A stretch of DNA of 64,000 nt from CAVOJV01 sp963696325 (GCA_963696325.1 CAVOJV010000015.1:1-64000); one strand, 5' to 3'. Shown: positions 46,156 to 54,941, numbered from the stretch's first letter. Translations and numbers: made by a program. The notes: generated by a model from the letters alone, not told the origin.

Positions 46156-46898
46156 AAATTTCCATCATCACCGCCGTCCGCAAAGGCCGCGCCACCCTCG
46201 CCGACGCCCTCGACTCAGCATTAGCCCAGGGCCATCCCGACCTCGAACTGATCGTCATCGACGGCGCTTCCACCGACGGCACCCTGGAGGTGATCCAGCG
46301 CTACGCCGGGCGCATCAATCAGGTGGTCAGCGAACCGGATCGCGGCATCTACGACGCCCTCAACAAGGGCCTGCGGCTGGCCACCGGTGAGGCCGTCGGC
46401 TTCCTGCACGCCGACGATGTCTTCGCCGACGAGCGGGTGCTCTCGCGCATCGCCGCCGCGCTGGCCGACCCTGGCGTCGACGCCTGCTACGGCGATCTGC
46501 GCTACGTCCGCCAGGACGACCTCACCCGCGTGGTACGCCACTGGCGCTCTGGCGAGTACCAGCGGCGGCGCTTGGCCTGGGGCTGGATGCCGCCGCATCC
46601 CACCTTCTACGCCCGCCGCGCGGTCTACCAGCGGCTCGGGGGCTTCGACACCCGCTACCGCATCGCCGCTGATTACGACTGCTTGCTGCGCTTCCTGGGC
46701 ACCGGGCGGATCACCTGCGCCTATATCCCTGAAGTGCTGGTCCACATGCGCCTGGGCGGCGCCAGCAACCGCTCGTTGCGCAACCTGCTGCAAAAGTCGC
46801 GGGAAGACTACCGCGCTCTGCGGCATAACCAAGTGGGCGGCCTGGGCACGCTACTGCTCAAGAACCTGCAAAAGCTGCCGCAGTTCTTACAACGATAG
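46152..46898 (+). CDS. Family 2 glycosyltransferase
   Basis: 248 residues. KISIITAVRKGRATLADALD, IVIDGASTDGTLEVIQRYAG, VVSEPDRGIYDALNKGLRLA, and metal site FLHADDVFA. The acceptor region has CYGDLRYVRQDDLTRVVRHW and MPPHPTFYARRAVYQRLGGF; the catalytic end is RIAADYDCLLRFL. This pattern (WcaA/WaaE-like, 'SDRGIYDAMNKG') marks transferases of exopolysaccharide clusters. The ATG overlaps the upstream stop. Intact, last gene of the cluster. Confidence 0.9.
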   Translation: MKISIITAVRKGRATLADALDSALAQGHPDLELIVIDGASTDGTLEVIQRYAGRINQVVSEPDRGIYDALNKGLRLATGEAVGFLHADDVFADERVLSRIAAALADPGVDACYGDLRYVRQDDLTRVVRHWRSGEYQRRRLAWGWMPPHPTFYARRAVYQRLGGFDTRYRIAADYDCLLRFLGTGRITCAYIPEVLVHMRLGGASNRSLRNLLQKSREDYRALRHNQVGGLGTLLLKNLQKLPQFLQR

Positions 46899-46947
46899 GC
46901 ACGGAGGCACGGAGGGGAAAGGCCAAAGGCTAAAGAATCGCAGAGGG

Positions 46948-47595
46948 TGTTAATCAGCATGGAAAACTTACCAGGGATCCGGGGTAATCAGCGTTGAATT
47001 TGTTCCACCCCGGAGTTGTGCAACCATCCGGCGTTTTTGCCGGAGCAACCTGGGGTGTTAAGCATGGAATTCATAGCCGAAATCAGACGGCATCATTTTG
47101 TCAGTGGTGAAAGCATCAGCTTGATCGCCCTGAGCTTGAAGCTTTCCCGTCCTACGGTCCGAAAAGCGCTCAAGACGCGGGTCGAACCGGTCTATCAACG
47201 CCAGCATCAGCCGTGCCCTAAATTGGGCGAGTTCCAGGCGCAATTGGAACCGTGGCTGGACCTTGAATCCCGCCTGCCGAAGCGTCAACGGCGAACGGCT
47301 CAGCGTCTGTTCGAGGGCTTAAAGGCCGAGGGATATCGGAGTTCTTATGACCCGGTACAGCGTTTTGTGAAACGCTGGCAGGCGCAACGTGCCAGCGGTC
47401 CCGCCGTGACCCAGGCCTTCGTGCCCTTGGCGTTCCCGCCCAAACCGCTCGTCCCAATCGATGCCGTCATCCTCGATGAATTGGGCCATCTGCCATTTCC
47501 CGACTCGGGCGGCGCGCTACTGTTCCACCTGATCAGCCCTTCAACTGGAAACTATTCGACGCTGATACCTGGAAATTTTTGGACGCTGATTGACA
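46948..47595. mobile_element. IS21-family deletion derivative
   Basis: The left end TGTTAATCAGCATGGAAAAC (46948) and the right end (complement of 47570-47595, TGTCAATCAGCGTCCAAAAA) are matching inverted ends. Inner copies of the same motif lie at about 46984 (GGTAATCAGCGTTGAA) on the left and about 47548-47566 on the right, the multiple-repeat ends of IS21. Only about 650 bp remain instead of about 2.5 kb. Confidence 0.7.
47064..47566 (+). pseudogene. IstA N-terminus fused to an IstB fragment
   Basis: Residues 1-125 are IstA (FIAEIRRHHFVSGESISLIA, LSLKLSRPTVRKALKTRVEP, then SYDPVQRFVKRWQAQRA). From about 47455 the sequence is the IstB helper ATPase around its Walker B motif (VILDELGHLPFPDSGGALLF HLIS). 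The joint is in frame, so a deletion removed the IstA catalytic core and the IstB P-loop. The frame runs on to 47684 through the IS end. Confidence 0.7.
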
Positions 47596-47680
47596 GCCTG
47601 ACCGCTGTCGTGCGGCACATCACTGGCACGCACTGGAGCGGCCCGCTGTTCTTTGGCCTGGGTGGCAAGCGAGGCGCGCA

Positions 47681-48569
47681 ATGAGCGAGATCGCCGCCAG
47701 CAAGGCGCGTAAGCGCTGTGCCGTCTACTGCCGGGTGTCATCGGACGAGCGGCTCGATCAGGAATTCAACTCCTTCGACGCGCAGAAGGAGGCAGGCCAA
47801 GCCTACCCAGATTGCCGCCAACCTGACGATGGATGGCATCACCACCAAGGCGTGGACGACGCAAGACGGCCAGATCCGCAGCGGCACGCGCATCGACAAG
47901 AAGTACCTGCACAAGCTGCTGCGCAACCGCATTCACCTCGGCGAGTTGTCGCACAAGGGGAACTGGTACCCCGGCGCGCACCCGCCGATCATCGACCAGG
48001 AACTGTGGGACAAGGTTCACGCCGTGCTGGCCAAGGACGGCCACGCCCGGTCTGTGGAGACCAAGATCAGGTCGCGCACCGACGCCTTGCTGCGGGGCTT
48101 GCTGTACGCCCCCTCGGACGAGCGGATGTACCCGACCTACTCGCGCAAGAACGGGCGCAAGTACCACTACTACGTGTCCAAGTCGGAAAGCCGGTTCGGC
48201 GCGCCGGGCAAGAGCTACGAGCGCCTGCCTGCGCCGGAGATCGAGGCTGCGGTGGTCGCTCAGATCCGGACGGTGCTGACCAGCCCGGAGTCCATCGCAT
48301 CGGTGGTCAGATCCATTCAGCGCAACGGAGCCCAGATCGACGAGGCCACCACGGTGATGGCGATGGGACGGCTCAACGAAGTGTGAGATCAGCGGTTCCC
48401 GGTCGAACGCCATCGGATCGCCAACCTGATGATCGAGCGCATCGACCTCGCCCACGTCGGCGAGGTGCAAGGCATCAAAGTGAAGTGGCGGGAGCTAGGT
48501 TGGGACGCCCTGATCGGTGAATTCGCCCCGAGAGGGATTGGCGCGGAATTGCTGGAGGGCGAGGCCTGA
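47681..48569 (+). pseudogene. Serine recombinase, internally deleted, with a premature stop
   Basis: It starts MSEIAASKARKRCAVYCRVS SDE (catalytic Ser in the VSSDE context), but the rest of the catalytic domain is gone: within 40 residues the sequence is already at the DNA-binding Recombinase domain, in another frame (IAANLTMDGITTKAWTTQDG, KYLHKLLRNRIHLGELSHKG, HPPIIDQELWDKVH), followed by the zinc-ribbon-type region. A TGA at 48384-48386 replaces an expected Trp codon (RLNEV-stop-DQRFPVERHRIANLMIERI). The natural end is the TGA at 48567-48569. Confidence 0.75.
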
Positions 48570-48940
48570 TGGATGACTCCTTGGAAATTTTCGTGCCTCT
48601 GGCATTTCGCCGGCGTGGCGCCCGGCGGGTGGCCGCCGACGACCGCCACGTCCACGACGTGACGTTGCTGGAGGGGGTGGCGCGCGGCTTCTACTGGCAG
48701 CATCTCGTCGACACCGGCGCGATGAAGAGCGGATCGGACATCGCGCGGGCGGAAGGCCTGCACCCGTCAGTACCCAATGAGCTGATGCGCCTGACCCTGC
48801 TCGCGCCCGACATCATCGACTTGTTGATGACCGGACGGCAGCCGCGCCGGATGAACCTGATCCGGTTCCAGCGGAACCCGCTGCCCGTGGACTGGGAGGC
48901 CCAGCGGCAGATCGTGAAGCGCTTTGAGGAGGATGCATGA
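48569..48940 (+). CDS. Conserved hypothetical protein linked to serine recombinase
   Basis: 123 residues. The start overlaps the recombinase stop (TGATG) and the stop overlaps the next start. It contains EGVARGFYWQHLVDTGAMKS GSDIARAEGLHPSVPNELMR and LLAPDIIDLLMTGRQPRRMN, a helix-turn-helix-like pattern (SDIARAEGLHPS) resembling the C-terminal DNA-binding parts of recombinases. I recall similar small genes after serine recombinases, but the function is unknown to me. Intact. Confidence 0.6.
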   Translation: MDDSLEIFVPLAFRRRGARRVAADDRHVHDVTLLEGVARGFYWQHLVDTGAMKSGSDIARAEGLHPSVPNELMRLTLLAPDIIDLLMTGRQPRRMNLIRFQRNPLPVDWEAQRQIVKRFEEDA

Positions 48941-49126
48941 GCAAGAAGCACCGTGGCCGAATCAAGGGCGATCCGGTCACCTATCAATTGCTAACCCCTG
49001 CAGAAGGCGTGCAACTGGAAACCTTCGTGCCCTGGACGTTAGTGAAACGGAGCTTCAAGAAGCAGGTCATCGTCTTGGCGTGCCCCCACGACGGGCACGT
49101 CAGCGTCGATTCCAGAATCAGGTCAC
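48937..49126 (+). pseudogene. Small hypothetical protein, 3' end replaced
   Basis: Starts MSKKHRGRIKGDPVTYQLLT PAEGVQLETFVPWTLVKRS (ATGA overlap with the previous gene). The sequence runs into the 3' end of merP on the other strand, and the frame continues as nonsense opposite merP until 49263. Probably a third gene of the recombinase operon truncated when the mer piece joined. Function unknown. Confidence 0.45.
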
Positions 49127-49411
49127 TCACTTCGTGCTCCCGGCCACGGTCGACGGATAGCCCGCCTCCTGGGTCGCACGCGTCAGGGCTTCGACATTCG
49201 CACGGGCATCGTCAAACGTCACCGTTGCCTCGCGCGTGTCCAGGCTCACCTCGGTCTTGCTGACGCCCGGGACCTTGGAGAGCGCCTTCTTGACCGTGAT
49301 CGGGCAAGCTGCGCAGTTCATCCCCGGTACCGACAAGGTGACGGTCCTACTTGCCGCCATGACCGGCACTGTGATCACGGTCAGCATCAAGGTGGCGAGC
49401 CATTTGTTCAT
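49127..49411 (-). CDS. merP: Periplasmic mercuric-ion-binding protein MerP
   Basis: 94 residues. The signal peptide WLATLMLTVITVPVMA is at residues 3-18. The heavy-metal-associated domain has the metal motif GMNCAACPITVKKAL (two Cys bind Hg2+), then PGVSKTEVSLDTREATVTFD. MerP passes Hg2+ to MerT. The start is the ATG at 49411-49409, 11 bp downstream of the merT stop. Intact, but no merA follows; the next sequence is the recombinase module. Confidence 0.93.
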   Translation of the reverse strand: MNKWLATLMLTVITVPVMAASRTVTLSVPGMNCAACPITVKKALSKVPGVSKTEVSLDTREATVTFDDARANVEALTRATQEAGYPSTVAGSTK

Positions 49412-49422
49412 AGGTGTCTCCT

Positions 49423-49794
49423 TCAGTAGAACAAGGGGGCGATCAACGGGAACCCGAGCGCCACGACTACCAGCGCCACGACCACCCAAAACAGCGTCTT
49501 GTAGCTGCGGTTGATGCGGGGTACCGCACAGATCTGACCGGGTTTACAGGCAGCGGCGGGCCGCCAGATCCGTCGCCACGCGAAAAACAGGGCGATGACG
49601 GCGGCCACGATGAAGGCCGGGCGGTAAGGCTCCAAAGCGGTCAGGTTGCTGATCCATGCCCCGGACACGCCCAATGTGATCTGCACGAGCGGCCCCAGGC
49701 AGCAGGTCGACGCGAGGATGGCGGCCAGCCCGCCCGTCAGCAGCGCGCCGCGCCCTGTTTTGTCGGAAGGGTCAGTTGGGAAATCTGGTTTCAT
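49423..49794 (-). CDS. merT: Mercuric transport protein MerT
   Basis: 123 residues, inner-membrane Hg2+ importer with three hydrophobic helices. The first has the vicinal Cys pair (LASTCCLGPLVQITLG). The cytoplasmic loop carries the second pair (CKPGQIC). It takes Hg2+ from MerP and delivers it to the reductase MerA. Promoter and operator lie directly upstream (49801-49831), sharing the divergent region with merR. Confidence 0.93.
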   Translation of the reverse strand: MKPDFPTDPSDKTGRGALLTGGLAAILASTCCLGPLVQITLGVSGAWISNLTALEPYRPAFIVAAVIALFFAWRRIWRPAAACKPGQICAVPRINRSYKTLFWVVVALVVVALGFPLIAPLFY

Positions 49795-49800
49795 GCCTTA

Positions 49801-49831
49801 AGCTTACTTCCGTACTTAAGTGCGGAGCCAA
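49801..49831 (-). promoter_or_regulatory. mer operator-promoter
   Basis: Minus strand: -35 TTGGCT (49831-49826), a 19-bp spacer containing the dyad CCGCACTTAAGTACGG, and -10 TAAGCT (49806-49801). A 19-bp spacer with a central dyad is the hallmark of MerR-activated promoters. Confidence 0.85.
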
Positions 49832-49835
49832 GCCC

Positions 49836-50241
49836 ATGAGCGAAATATCCGAATCCCTCACCATCGGCGTCTTGGCGGAGGCTGCCGGGGTCAATGTCGA
49901 GACGATCCGCTTCTACCAGCGCCGTGGCCTGATGCAGGAGCCCGGCCGTCCACAGGGAGGCATCCGTCGATACGGCGCGCAGACCTTGCGCGCATGCGCT
50001 TCATCAAGTCCGCCCAGCGGTTGGGGTTCAGCCTCGACGAGATCGGGGACTTGCTCAAACTTGACGATGGGTCGCACTGCACAGAGGCGCGCGAACAGGC
50101 CGAGCGCAAGCTGGTGGACGTTCGCGCCAAACTCGCCGATCTCCACCGCATAGAAACGGTGTTCAGGGGCTCGTGGATCGCTGCTGCGCCGCCAGCGGAC
50201 AGATTCAGTGTCGGATGATTCAGGCGCTGCAGGAGGCGTGA
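49836..50241 (+). pseudogene. merR: Mercury regulator MerR, frameshifted
   Basis: The N-terminal winged helix is intact (LTIGVLAEAAGVNVETIRFY QRRGLM, then PGRPQGGIRRYG). The frame shifts near 49985; in the next frame it reads RMRFIKSAQRLGFSLDEIGD LLKLDDG, HCTEAREQAERKLVDVRAKL (first Hg-binding Cys), and after a second shift near 50163 VDRCCAASGQIQCRMIQALQ with further Cys, ending 50239-50241. Two single-base changes break it, so repression and activation of merT/P should be lost if the sequence is right. Confidence 0.85.
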
Positions 50242-50473
50242 CCCGACTGGCCCGTCGTTCTCCGTTCTCGGTCGTCAACGCACGACCACGCGCCAACTCC
50301 AACCCAGAGGCTTCAAACCCGCGCCAGTCTCGAAATCAGACCCTTGATCGCTCAAGAGACCGGCAGAGAACCGAGAGATAAAGGCCGGAAGATCGCAGCC
50401 AGTGCGCAGGGCAGCGGGTGGGTGTCGCTCAAGAGGCCAAGGCGGAAAACCGCGCCAACACTGGCGTTCAGGC

Positions 50474-50506
50474 AATAAAAAACCCCAACCGAGAACGGTT
50501 GGGGTT
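50474..50506 (-). terminator. Rho-independent terminator of ssrA
   Basis: On the minus strand AACCCCAACCG, loop TTCT, CGGTTGGGGTT, then TTTTTATT: an 11-bp perfect stem and T tail, 8 bases after the tmRNA 3' end. Confidence 0.92.
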
Positions 50507-50513
50507 TAGGTAT

Positions 50514-50885
50514 TGGTGGAGGCGGGGGGAATCGAACCCCCGTCCGCAAATCCTCCGCCCTTGGTACTACATGCGTAGCCACGTCGTTCATTTAACCGCT
50601 GGCGCCCCGACGGGCAGGGTTGCCGAACGGCGGTCCTGATTTGGATTTAGCGACGCAGCCCCAGGCGTGCCTTGTCGCGATCTTGTGTTGAGTCGACCCC
50701 TGAAGCGTCCCGAAGGACTCCGTACCTCACAAGCACGTTCCGGTCAGAGGCTAGCCGCGATTAAGCGGCTAGGGCGTAGTTGTCGTCGTTGGCAACTATT
50801 ATTTTGCAGCAGGATTTACGAGGATAACTGCGTCCTCGGCATGCACCTCAGGTTTCGCAACCCACGTCGAATCCAGGTCGCCCCC
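50514..50885 (-). ncRNA. ssrA: tmRNA (SsrA)
   Basis: 372 nt on the minus strand. The 5' end GGGGGCG (50885) pairs with the 3' CGCCTCC before ACCA (50514). It contains the conserved start GACCTGGATTCGACG and the 3' T-arm GGGGGTTCGATTCCCCC. The tag frame after ATAATAGTT reads ANDDNYALAA and stops TAA (near 50770). It rescues stalled ribosomes together with SmpB, whose gene lies 54 bp away. Confidence 0.96.
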
Positions 50886-50939
50886 TTGTTACACAAATTA
50901 GAAATATAGAGAATTGCAAAGTTCCACACCAACGCAATT

Positions 50940-51407
50940 TTAAGCCGTGCGCATTAACCGCTGCTTGTCGCGTTGCCAGTCGCGATCCTTTTCCGTGGCC
51001 CGCTTGTCGTAATCCTTCTTGCCTTTGGCCAGGCCCACATCCAGTTTGGCGCGGCCACGCTTCCAGTACATGGCCAAGGGCATCAGGGTATAGCCCTTGC
51101 GCTCCACGGAACCGATCAACTTGTTCAGTTCCTCCCGATGCAACAACAGCTTGCGGGTGCGGGTGGGATCGGGATTGACATGCGTGGAAGCCGAACTCAG
51201 GGGCGAGATATGACAGCCGAATAAATAGGCCTCGCCTTCCTTGATCAGCACATAGCTTTCCTTGAGGTGGGCGCGACCGGCGCGCAGACTCTTGACCTCC
51301 CAGCCTTGCAGGGAGATGCCCGCTTCGAAATGCTCCTCGATAAAGTAATCGTGGTAAGCTTTTTTATTTTTGGCGATGCTGTTATCGATGATTTGTTTCT
51401 TGTTCAT
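50940..51407 (-). CDS. smpB: SsrA-binding protein SmpB
   Basis: 155 residues. Family signature NKKAYHDYFIEEHFEAGISL QGWEVKSLRAGRAHLKESYV, RTRKLLLHREELNKL and the basic C-terminal tail YDKRATEKDRDWQRDKQRLM. It carries tmRNA to stalled ribosomes. Located directly upstream of ssrA on the same strand and divergent from ratA. Confidence 0.96.
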   Translation of the reverse strand: MNKKQIIDNSIAKNKKAYHDYFIEEHFEAGISLQGWEVKSLRAGRAHLKESYVLIKEGEAYLFGCHISPLSSASTHVNPDPTRTRKLLLHREELNKLIGSVERKGYTLMPLAMYWKRGRAKLDVGLAKGKKDYDKRATEKDRDWQRDKQRLMRTA

Positions 51408-51600
51408 CAGCGCATTATAAGCGATTCCTCAAGCAGGTGTTACTTACGTCAGGCTGTCCGGCAAGCCGCGAGGTGTTGAGCGCCACCGCGAAGTCGCCCA
51501 AAATCGCGCAAGTTCAAGGGGTAAATCCGCGGCGATTTGCTTCACCACTGACATAATTAAGATGATCTGTCCGGATGGATGATTTGGGAGGCGTGACGTA

Positions 51601-52038
51601 GTGGCAGCTGTACGTAAGAGCGCGCTGGTTCCTTATGCGGCGGCCGACATGTTTGCCTTGGTCAATGACGTGGAAGCCTATCCGCGCTTTTTGCCCTGGT
51701 GCCGTTCGACACGGGTTCTCAGCCACAATCAGGATGAGGTCCGGGCCAGTATCGAACTGGTCAAGGGGGGCGTGCATAAGTGGTTCAGCACCTGCAACCG
51801 CTTGCAACGGGACAAGATGATCGAGATCCGCCTGTTGGAAGGTCCGTTTCTGCGCCTGGAAGGCTATTGGCGCTTCGAGTCCCTGCGCAGCGATGCCTGC
51901 AAGGTATCTCTTGACATGGAATTCGAGTTTTCCAATGCTTTGCTAAGCTTGGCCATCGGGCCGATTTTTAGCCAGATTACCAATTCTCTGGTAGATGCTT
52001 TTTGCAAGCGCGCCGTGGAGGTGTATGGTGGACGCTAA
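51601..52038 (+). CDS. ratA: RatA-family START-like protein
   Basis: 145 residues. RKSALVPYAAADMFALVNDV EAYPRFLPWC, then RASIELVKGGVHKWFSTCNR, GPFLRLEGYWRFESL and FAL-type C-terminal IGPIFSQITNSLVDAFCKRA. The fold is START/Coq10-like. In E. coli RatA is reported as a ribosome-association toxin; in other bacteria the family is linked to ubiquinone. GTG start at 51601. It overlaps rnfH by 14 bp and is divergent from smpB, the conserved arrangement. Confidence 0.9.
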   Translation: MAAVRKSALVPYAAADMFALVNDVEAYPRFLPWCRSTRVLSHNQDEVRASIELVKGGVHKWFSTCNRLQRDKMIEIRLLEGPFLRLEGYWRFESLRSDACKVSLDMEFEFSNALLSLAIGPIFSQITNSLVDAFCKRAVEVYGGR

Positions 52039-52366
52039 CAAAACCATCCGGGTGGAAGTGGCCTATGCGCGTGCTGACGAGCAGGTCATTATTCCGGTGG
52101 AGGTGCTGGAAGGGGCCACGCTGGAGCAGGCTCTGATCCTGTCTCGAATTCAAGAGCGGTTCCCGGAGATCGATCCGGCCACTGCCAAGGTGGGTATCTT
52201 TGGCAAGCTCAACAAATTATCTGCCACGCTGCGAGCCGGTGACCGAGTGGAAATTTACCGGCCCCTGATCGCCGATCCCAAGGTCGTACGCAAACAGCGC
52301 GCCGCCGAGGGCAAGCGCATGAAGAGGGGAAGGGGAGAGCCTGGCGGGCGAGTAGCAAAAAATTAA
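52025..52366 (+). CDS. rnfH: RnfH family protein
   Basis: 113 residues with a ubiquitin-like beta-grasp fold: IRVEVAYARADEQVIIPVEV LEGATLEQAL, GIFGKLNKLSATLRAGDRVE IYRPLIADPKVVRK and a basic tail. Function not established; it regularly follows ratA. It starts within the ratA gene (52025) and ends 4 bp inside the bamE 3' end on the other strand. Confidence 0.9.
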   Translation: MVDANKTIRVEVAYARADEQVIIPVEVLEGATLEQALILSRIQERFPEIDPATAKVGIFGKLNKLSATLRAGDRVEIYRPLIADPKVVRKQRAAEGKRMKRGRGEPGGRVAKN

Positions 52367-52677
52367 GGCTGCGGATTGACACTGCCCTCAACGTGGCTTA
52401 GCAGCTCCCCTTTAAAGAAGAGGCTGATGTGGCGCTGCTCAGCCGGTTTGTACGCCGGCTTGAAGCGGTAGACATAATCCCAGCGGTCGGCATGGAAAGG
52501 ATCGCTCAGCAAAGGCGTGCCTAACAGGAACTGCACCTGATTCTTGGTCATGCCGGGTTTGAGTTCGTCCACCATGGCCTGGTCGATGTAGTTACCTTGC
52601 CGAATGTCGACCTTGTAGCAGCCAGCGGTCAGCACCAAAACGATGGAACAGACGATAGAAATGAGAACGCTGTGCAT
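52363..52677 (-). CDS. bamE: Outer-membrane assembly lipoprotein BamE
   Basis: 104 residues. The signal peptide IVCSIVLVLTAGC contains the lipobox LTAGC (Cys20). The SmpA/OmlA domain has QGNYIDQAMVDELKPGMTKN QVQFLLGTPLL and WDYVYRFKPA. Part of the BAM complex. Divergent from fur, the usual neighbour. Confidence 0.93.
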   Translation of the reverse strand: MHSVLISIVCSIVLVLTAGCYKVDIRQGNYIDQAMVDELKPGMTKNQVQFLLGTPLLSDPFHADRWDYVYRFKPAYKPAEQRHISLFFKGELLSHVEGSVNPQP

Positions 52678-52766
52678 TTGAATGCTTTATCATGGTTGTT
52701 TAAACTTGGTGCATCATAACTCAAAGGCAGCCGTGTGTGCATGACCGCTGCGGGAGGTAAATCCGC

Positions 52767-53195
52767 TTGGGTTCAAGTGAGCTAAAGAAGGCTGGTCTGA
52801 AGGTTACGCTGCCGCGCATGAAAATCCTCAATATGCTGCAAGCCCATGGTGACCTGCATATGACAGCCGAGGATATTTACAAGAACCTGCTGAGTTCCGG
52901 CGAGGAGATTGGCCTTGCCACGGTCTACCGGGTTCTGACTCAGTTCGAGTCGGTGGGTCTCGTTAAGCGCCACCACTTCGAAGGAGGCCAATCCGTCTTT
53001 GAACTGAATCAGGGTGGCCACCACGATCATATTGTCTGTTTGCAGTGCGGCAAGATCATCGAATTTTACGATGAGGTCATCGAGCAGCGGCAACGCGATA
53101 TCACACAACGCCTCGGGTTTGAACTGGCCGAGCACTGCCTGATCCTGTATGGAAACTGCAGCAAGGAAGACTGTCCTAATCGCTTACCTGCGTAA
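52767..53195 (+). CDS. fur: Ferric uptake regulator Fur
   Basis: 142 residues. Winged helix LKVTLPRMKILNMLQ, HMTAEDIYKNLLSSGEEIGL ATVYRVLTQFE; metal sites HHFEGGQSVFELNQGGHHDH and CLQCGKIIEF, CSKEDCP near the end. Represses iron-uptake genes when loaded with Fe2+. The start is TTG 52767 (GGGAGG upstream); no ATG fits the family N-terminus. A hairpin GAGCGGATTGAATCCGCTC follows at 53215-53233. Confidence 0.95.
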   Translation: MGSSELKKAGLKVTLPRMKILNMLQAHGDLHMTAEDIYKNLLSSGEEIGLATVYRVLTQFESVGLVKRHHFEGGQSVFELNQGGHHDHIVCLQCGKIIEFYDEVIEQRQRDITQRLGFELAEHCLILYGNCSKEDCPNRLPA

Positions 53196-53236
53196 GCCGC
53201 CTAGCTAATTTGCCCGAGCGGATTGAATCCGCTCAC

Positions 53237-54907
53237 TCAGTTCTGTACACAGTCAAGCATTTCCTCGGCATGCGCACGGGTATTGGCGGTGACAGCCAGG
53301 CCGCCCAGCATGCGGGCAATCTCTTCAATGCGCTCACGCCGCTGCAACGCCACGATCTGGGCACAGGTGGAATGGTCATCCGTGTATTTGTTGACTTTAA
53401 AGTGTTGATGCGCCTGGGCGGCCACCTGGGGTAGATGGGTCACGCACAGCACTTGGCGGGTCTTGCCCAGGGCGCGCAACTGCCGCCCCACGATCTCGGC
53501 CACGCTACCCCCGATGCCGGTGTCCACTTCGTCGAAGATCAGGGTTGGGATATGAGCGGCATGGGCGGCGATGACCTGTATCGCCAAGCTAATGCGGGAA
53601 AGCTCACCACCCGAGGCGACCCTCGTCAGGGACTTAAGCGGTTGGCCGGGGTTGGCGCTAACCTGAAACTCCACGGCCTCGACGCCGTGAGGAGAGGGTT
53701 TGCCAAGCGGTTCCAGGGCGATGGCAAAGCGCCCGCCCGGCATTCCCAGTTCCGCCATCGCTGCGCTGACCCGTGTGCTCAGTGCTGCTACCGCCGTCGT
53801 CCGCCGGGCGCTCAGTTCCCTGGCACTGCCGGAATACGCTCGGAGAGCCTCTGTCATCTGCTGTTCCAGTTGCTCCTGGCGCAGTTCGCTATTGTCAATC
53901 TCGTCCCGTTCGTCTCGCAAGCGCTTCAGCAGGGCAGGTAATTCCGCGGGGGGCAGGCGATGTTTGCGGGCCAATTCATGGATGGCGGCCAGTCGCTGTT
54001 CTACCCATTCCAGCCGCGCCGGGTCCAATTCCACACGTTGCAGGTAATGGCGCAGTTCGGCGCTGGCCTCGCGCACCTGGATCAAGGCGGCGTTGAGCAG
54101 TTCACCCGCCGGGGCAAGCTGGGCATCCAAATCATAGAGGCTCTGCAAGTCTTGCAGCGTTTGGCTTAGCAAGCCTTGGACCGACACCTCTTCATTTTCG
54201 TAAAGGCAGCCCACGGCACGCTGGCAGGATTCCAGCAAACGACCGGCATTCGCCAAGCGCCGGTGTTCGGTTTCCAACGCCGCCAGTTCATCGGTTTGCA
54301 GGCCCAGGGTTTCCAGTTCCCGGACCTGATAGCGCAGCAGATCCAGGCGTGCGTCGCGCTCGACCTCCGCCCGCTGGAGAGTGGCCAGGGTTTGGCGCAG
54401 GCGGCTCCAGTCCTGGTAGTGCTGGCCGAGTTCCGCCAGCAGCGACTGATGGCCGGCGTAATCATCCAGCAATTGCCGTTGCAAATCGCGTTTCAGCAGC
54501 GACTGGTGTTCATGCTGGCCGTGGATGTCAACGAGCAGTTCGCCGAACTCCTTGAGCGCCTGCAGGGGTTGCGGAGAGCCGTCAATATAGGCGCGCGAAC
54601 GGCCATTGCGACTGATCACGCGGCGCAGGTGGCAATCCTGTTCGCCACTGCCTAATTCCCGTTCGGAGAGCCAGGCGCTGGCCGCTGGCAAGCCGCCGAG
54701 ATCGAAGACGGCGCTGATCTCGGCGCGCTCGGCGCCGGCACGCACGACGTCGCTATCGGCGCGATCGCCGAGCAACAGGCCGAGCGCGTCGATCATGATG
54801 GATTTGCCGGCGCCCGTCTCGCCGGTGACGACGCTCATCCCGGCAGCCAGTTCCAACTCCAGGTATTCGACGATGGCGAAGTCGCGGATCTGTAGGTGAT
54901 TCAACAT
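53237..54907 (-). CDS. recN: DNA repair protein RecN
   Basis: 556 residues, an SMC-like ATPase in double-strand break repair. N-terminal LQIRDFAIVEYLELELAAGM and Walker A VVTGETGAGKSIMIDALGLL, a long central coiled coil (about residues 160-370), and C-terminal VASGGELSRISLAIQVI (signature) with Walker B LIFDEVDTGIGGSVAEIVGR. Length is typical (553 in E. coli). Upstream of it on the same strand lies nadK, 34 bp away. Confidence 0.95.
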   Translation of the reverse strand: MLNHLQIRDFAIVEYLELELAAGMSVVTGETGAGKSIMIDALGLLLGDRADSDVVRAGAERAEISAVFDLGGLPAASAWLSERELGSGEQDCHLRRVISRNGRSRAYIDGSPQPLQALKEFGELLVDIHGQHEHQSLLKRDLQRQLLDDYAGHQSLLAELGQHYQDWSRLRQTLATLQRAEVERDARLDLLRYQVRELETLGLQTDELAALETEHRRLANAGRLLESCQRAVGCLYENEEVSVQGLLSQTLQDLQSLYDLDAQLAPAGELLNAALIQVREASAELRHYLQRVELDPARLEWVEQRLAAIHELARKHRLPPAELPALLKRLRDERDEIDNSELRQEQLEQQMTEALRAYSGSARELSARRTTAVAALSTRVSAAMAELGMPGGRFAIALEPLGKPSPHGVEAVEFQVSANPGQPLKSLTRVASGGELSRISLAIQVIAAHAAHIPTLIFDEVDTGIGGSVAEIVGRQLRALGKTRQVLCVTHLPQVAAQAHQHFKVNKYTDDHSTCAQIVALQRRERIEEIARMLGGLAVTANTRAHAEEMLDCVQN

Positions 54908-54941
54908 ACGGTCGTGCCCAGATCGATGCTGGTGGATAAGG

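Noticed and set aside
48384..48386. TGA in the recombinase as a recoded codon
   Set aside because: There is no selenocysteine element or alternative code elsewhere in the window; the same gene has a large deletion, so a plain nonsense mutation is simpler.
50667..50909. Short open frame across the tmRNA gene
   Set aside because: It lies on the strand opposite ssrA and reflects the RNA sequence, not a protein.
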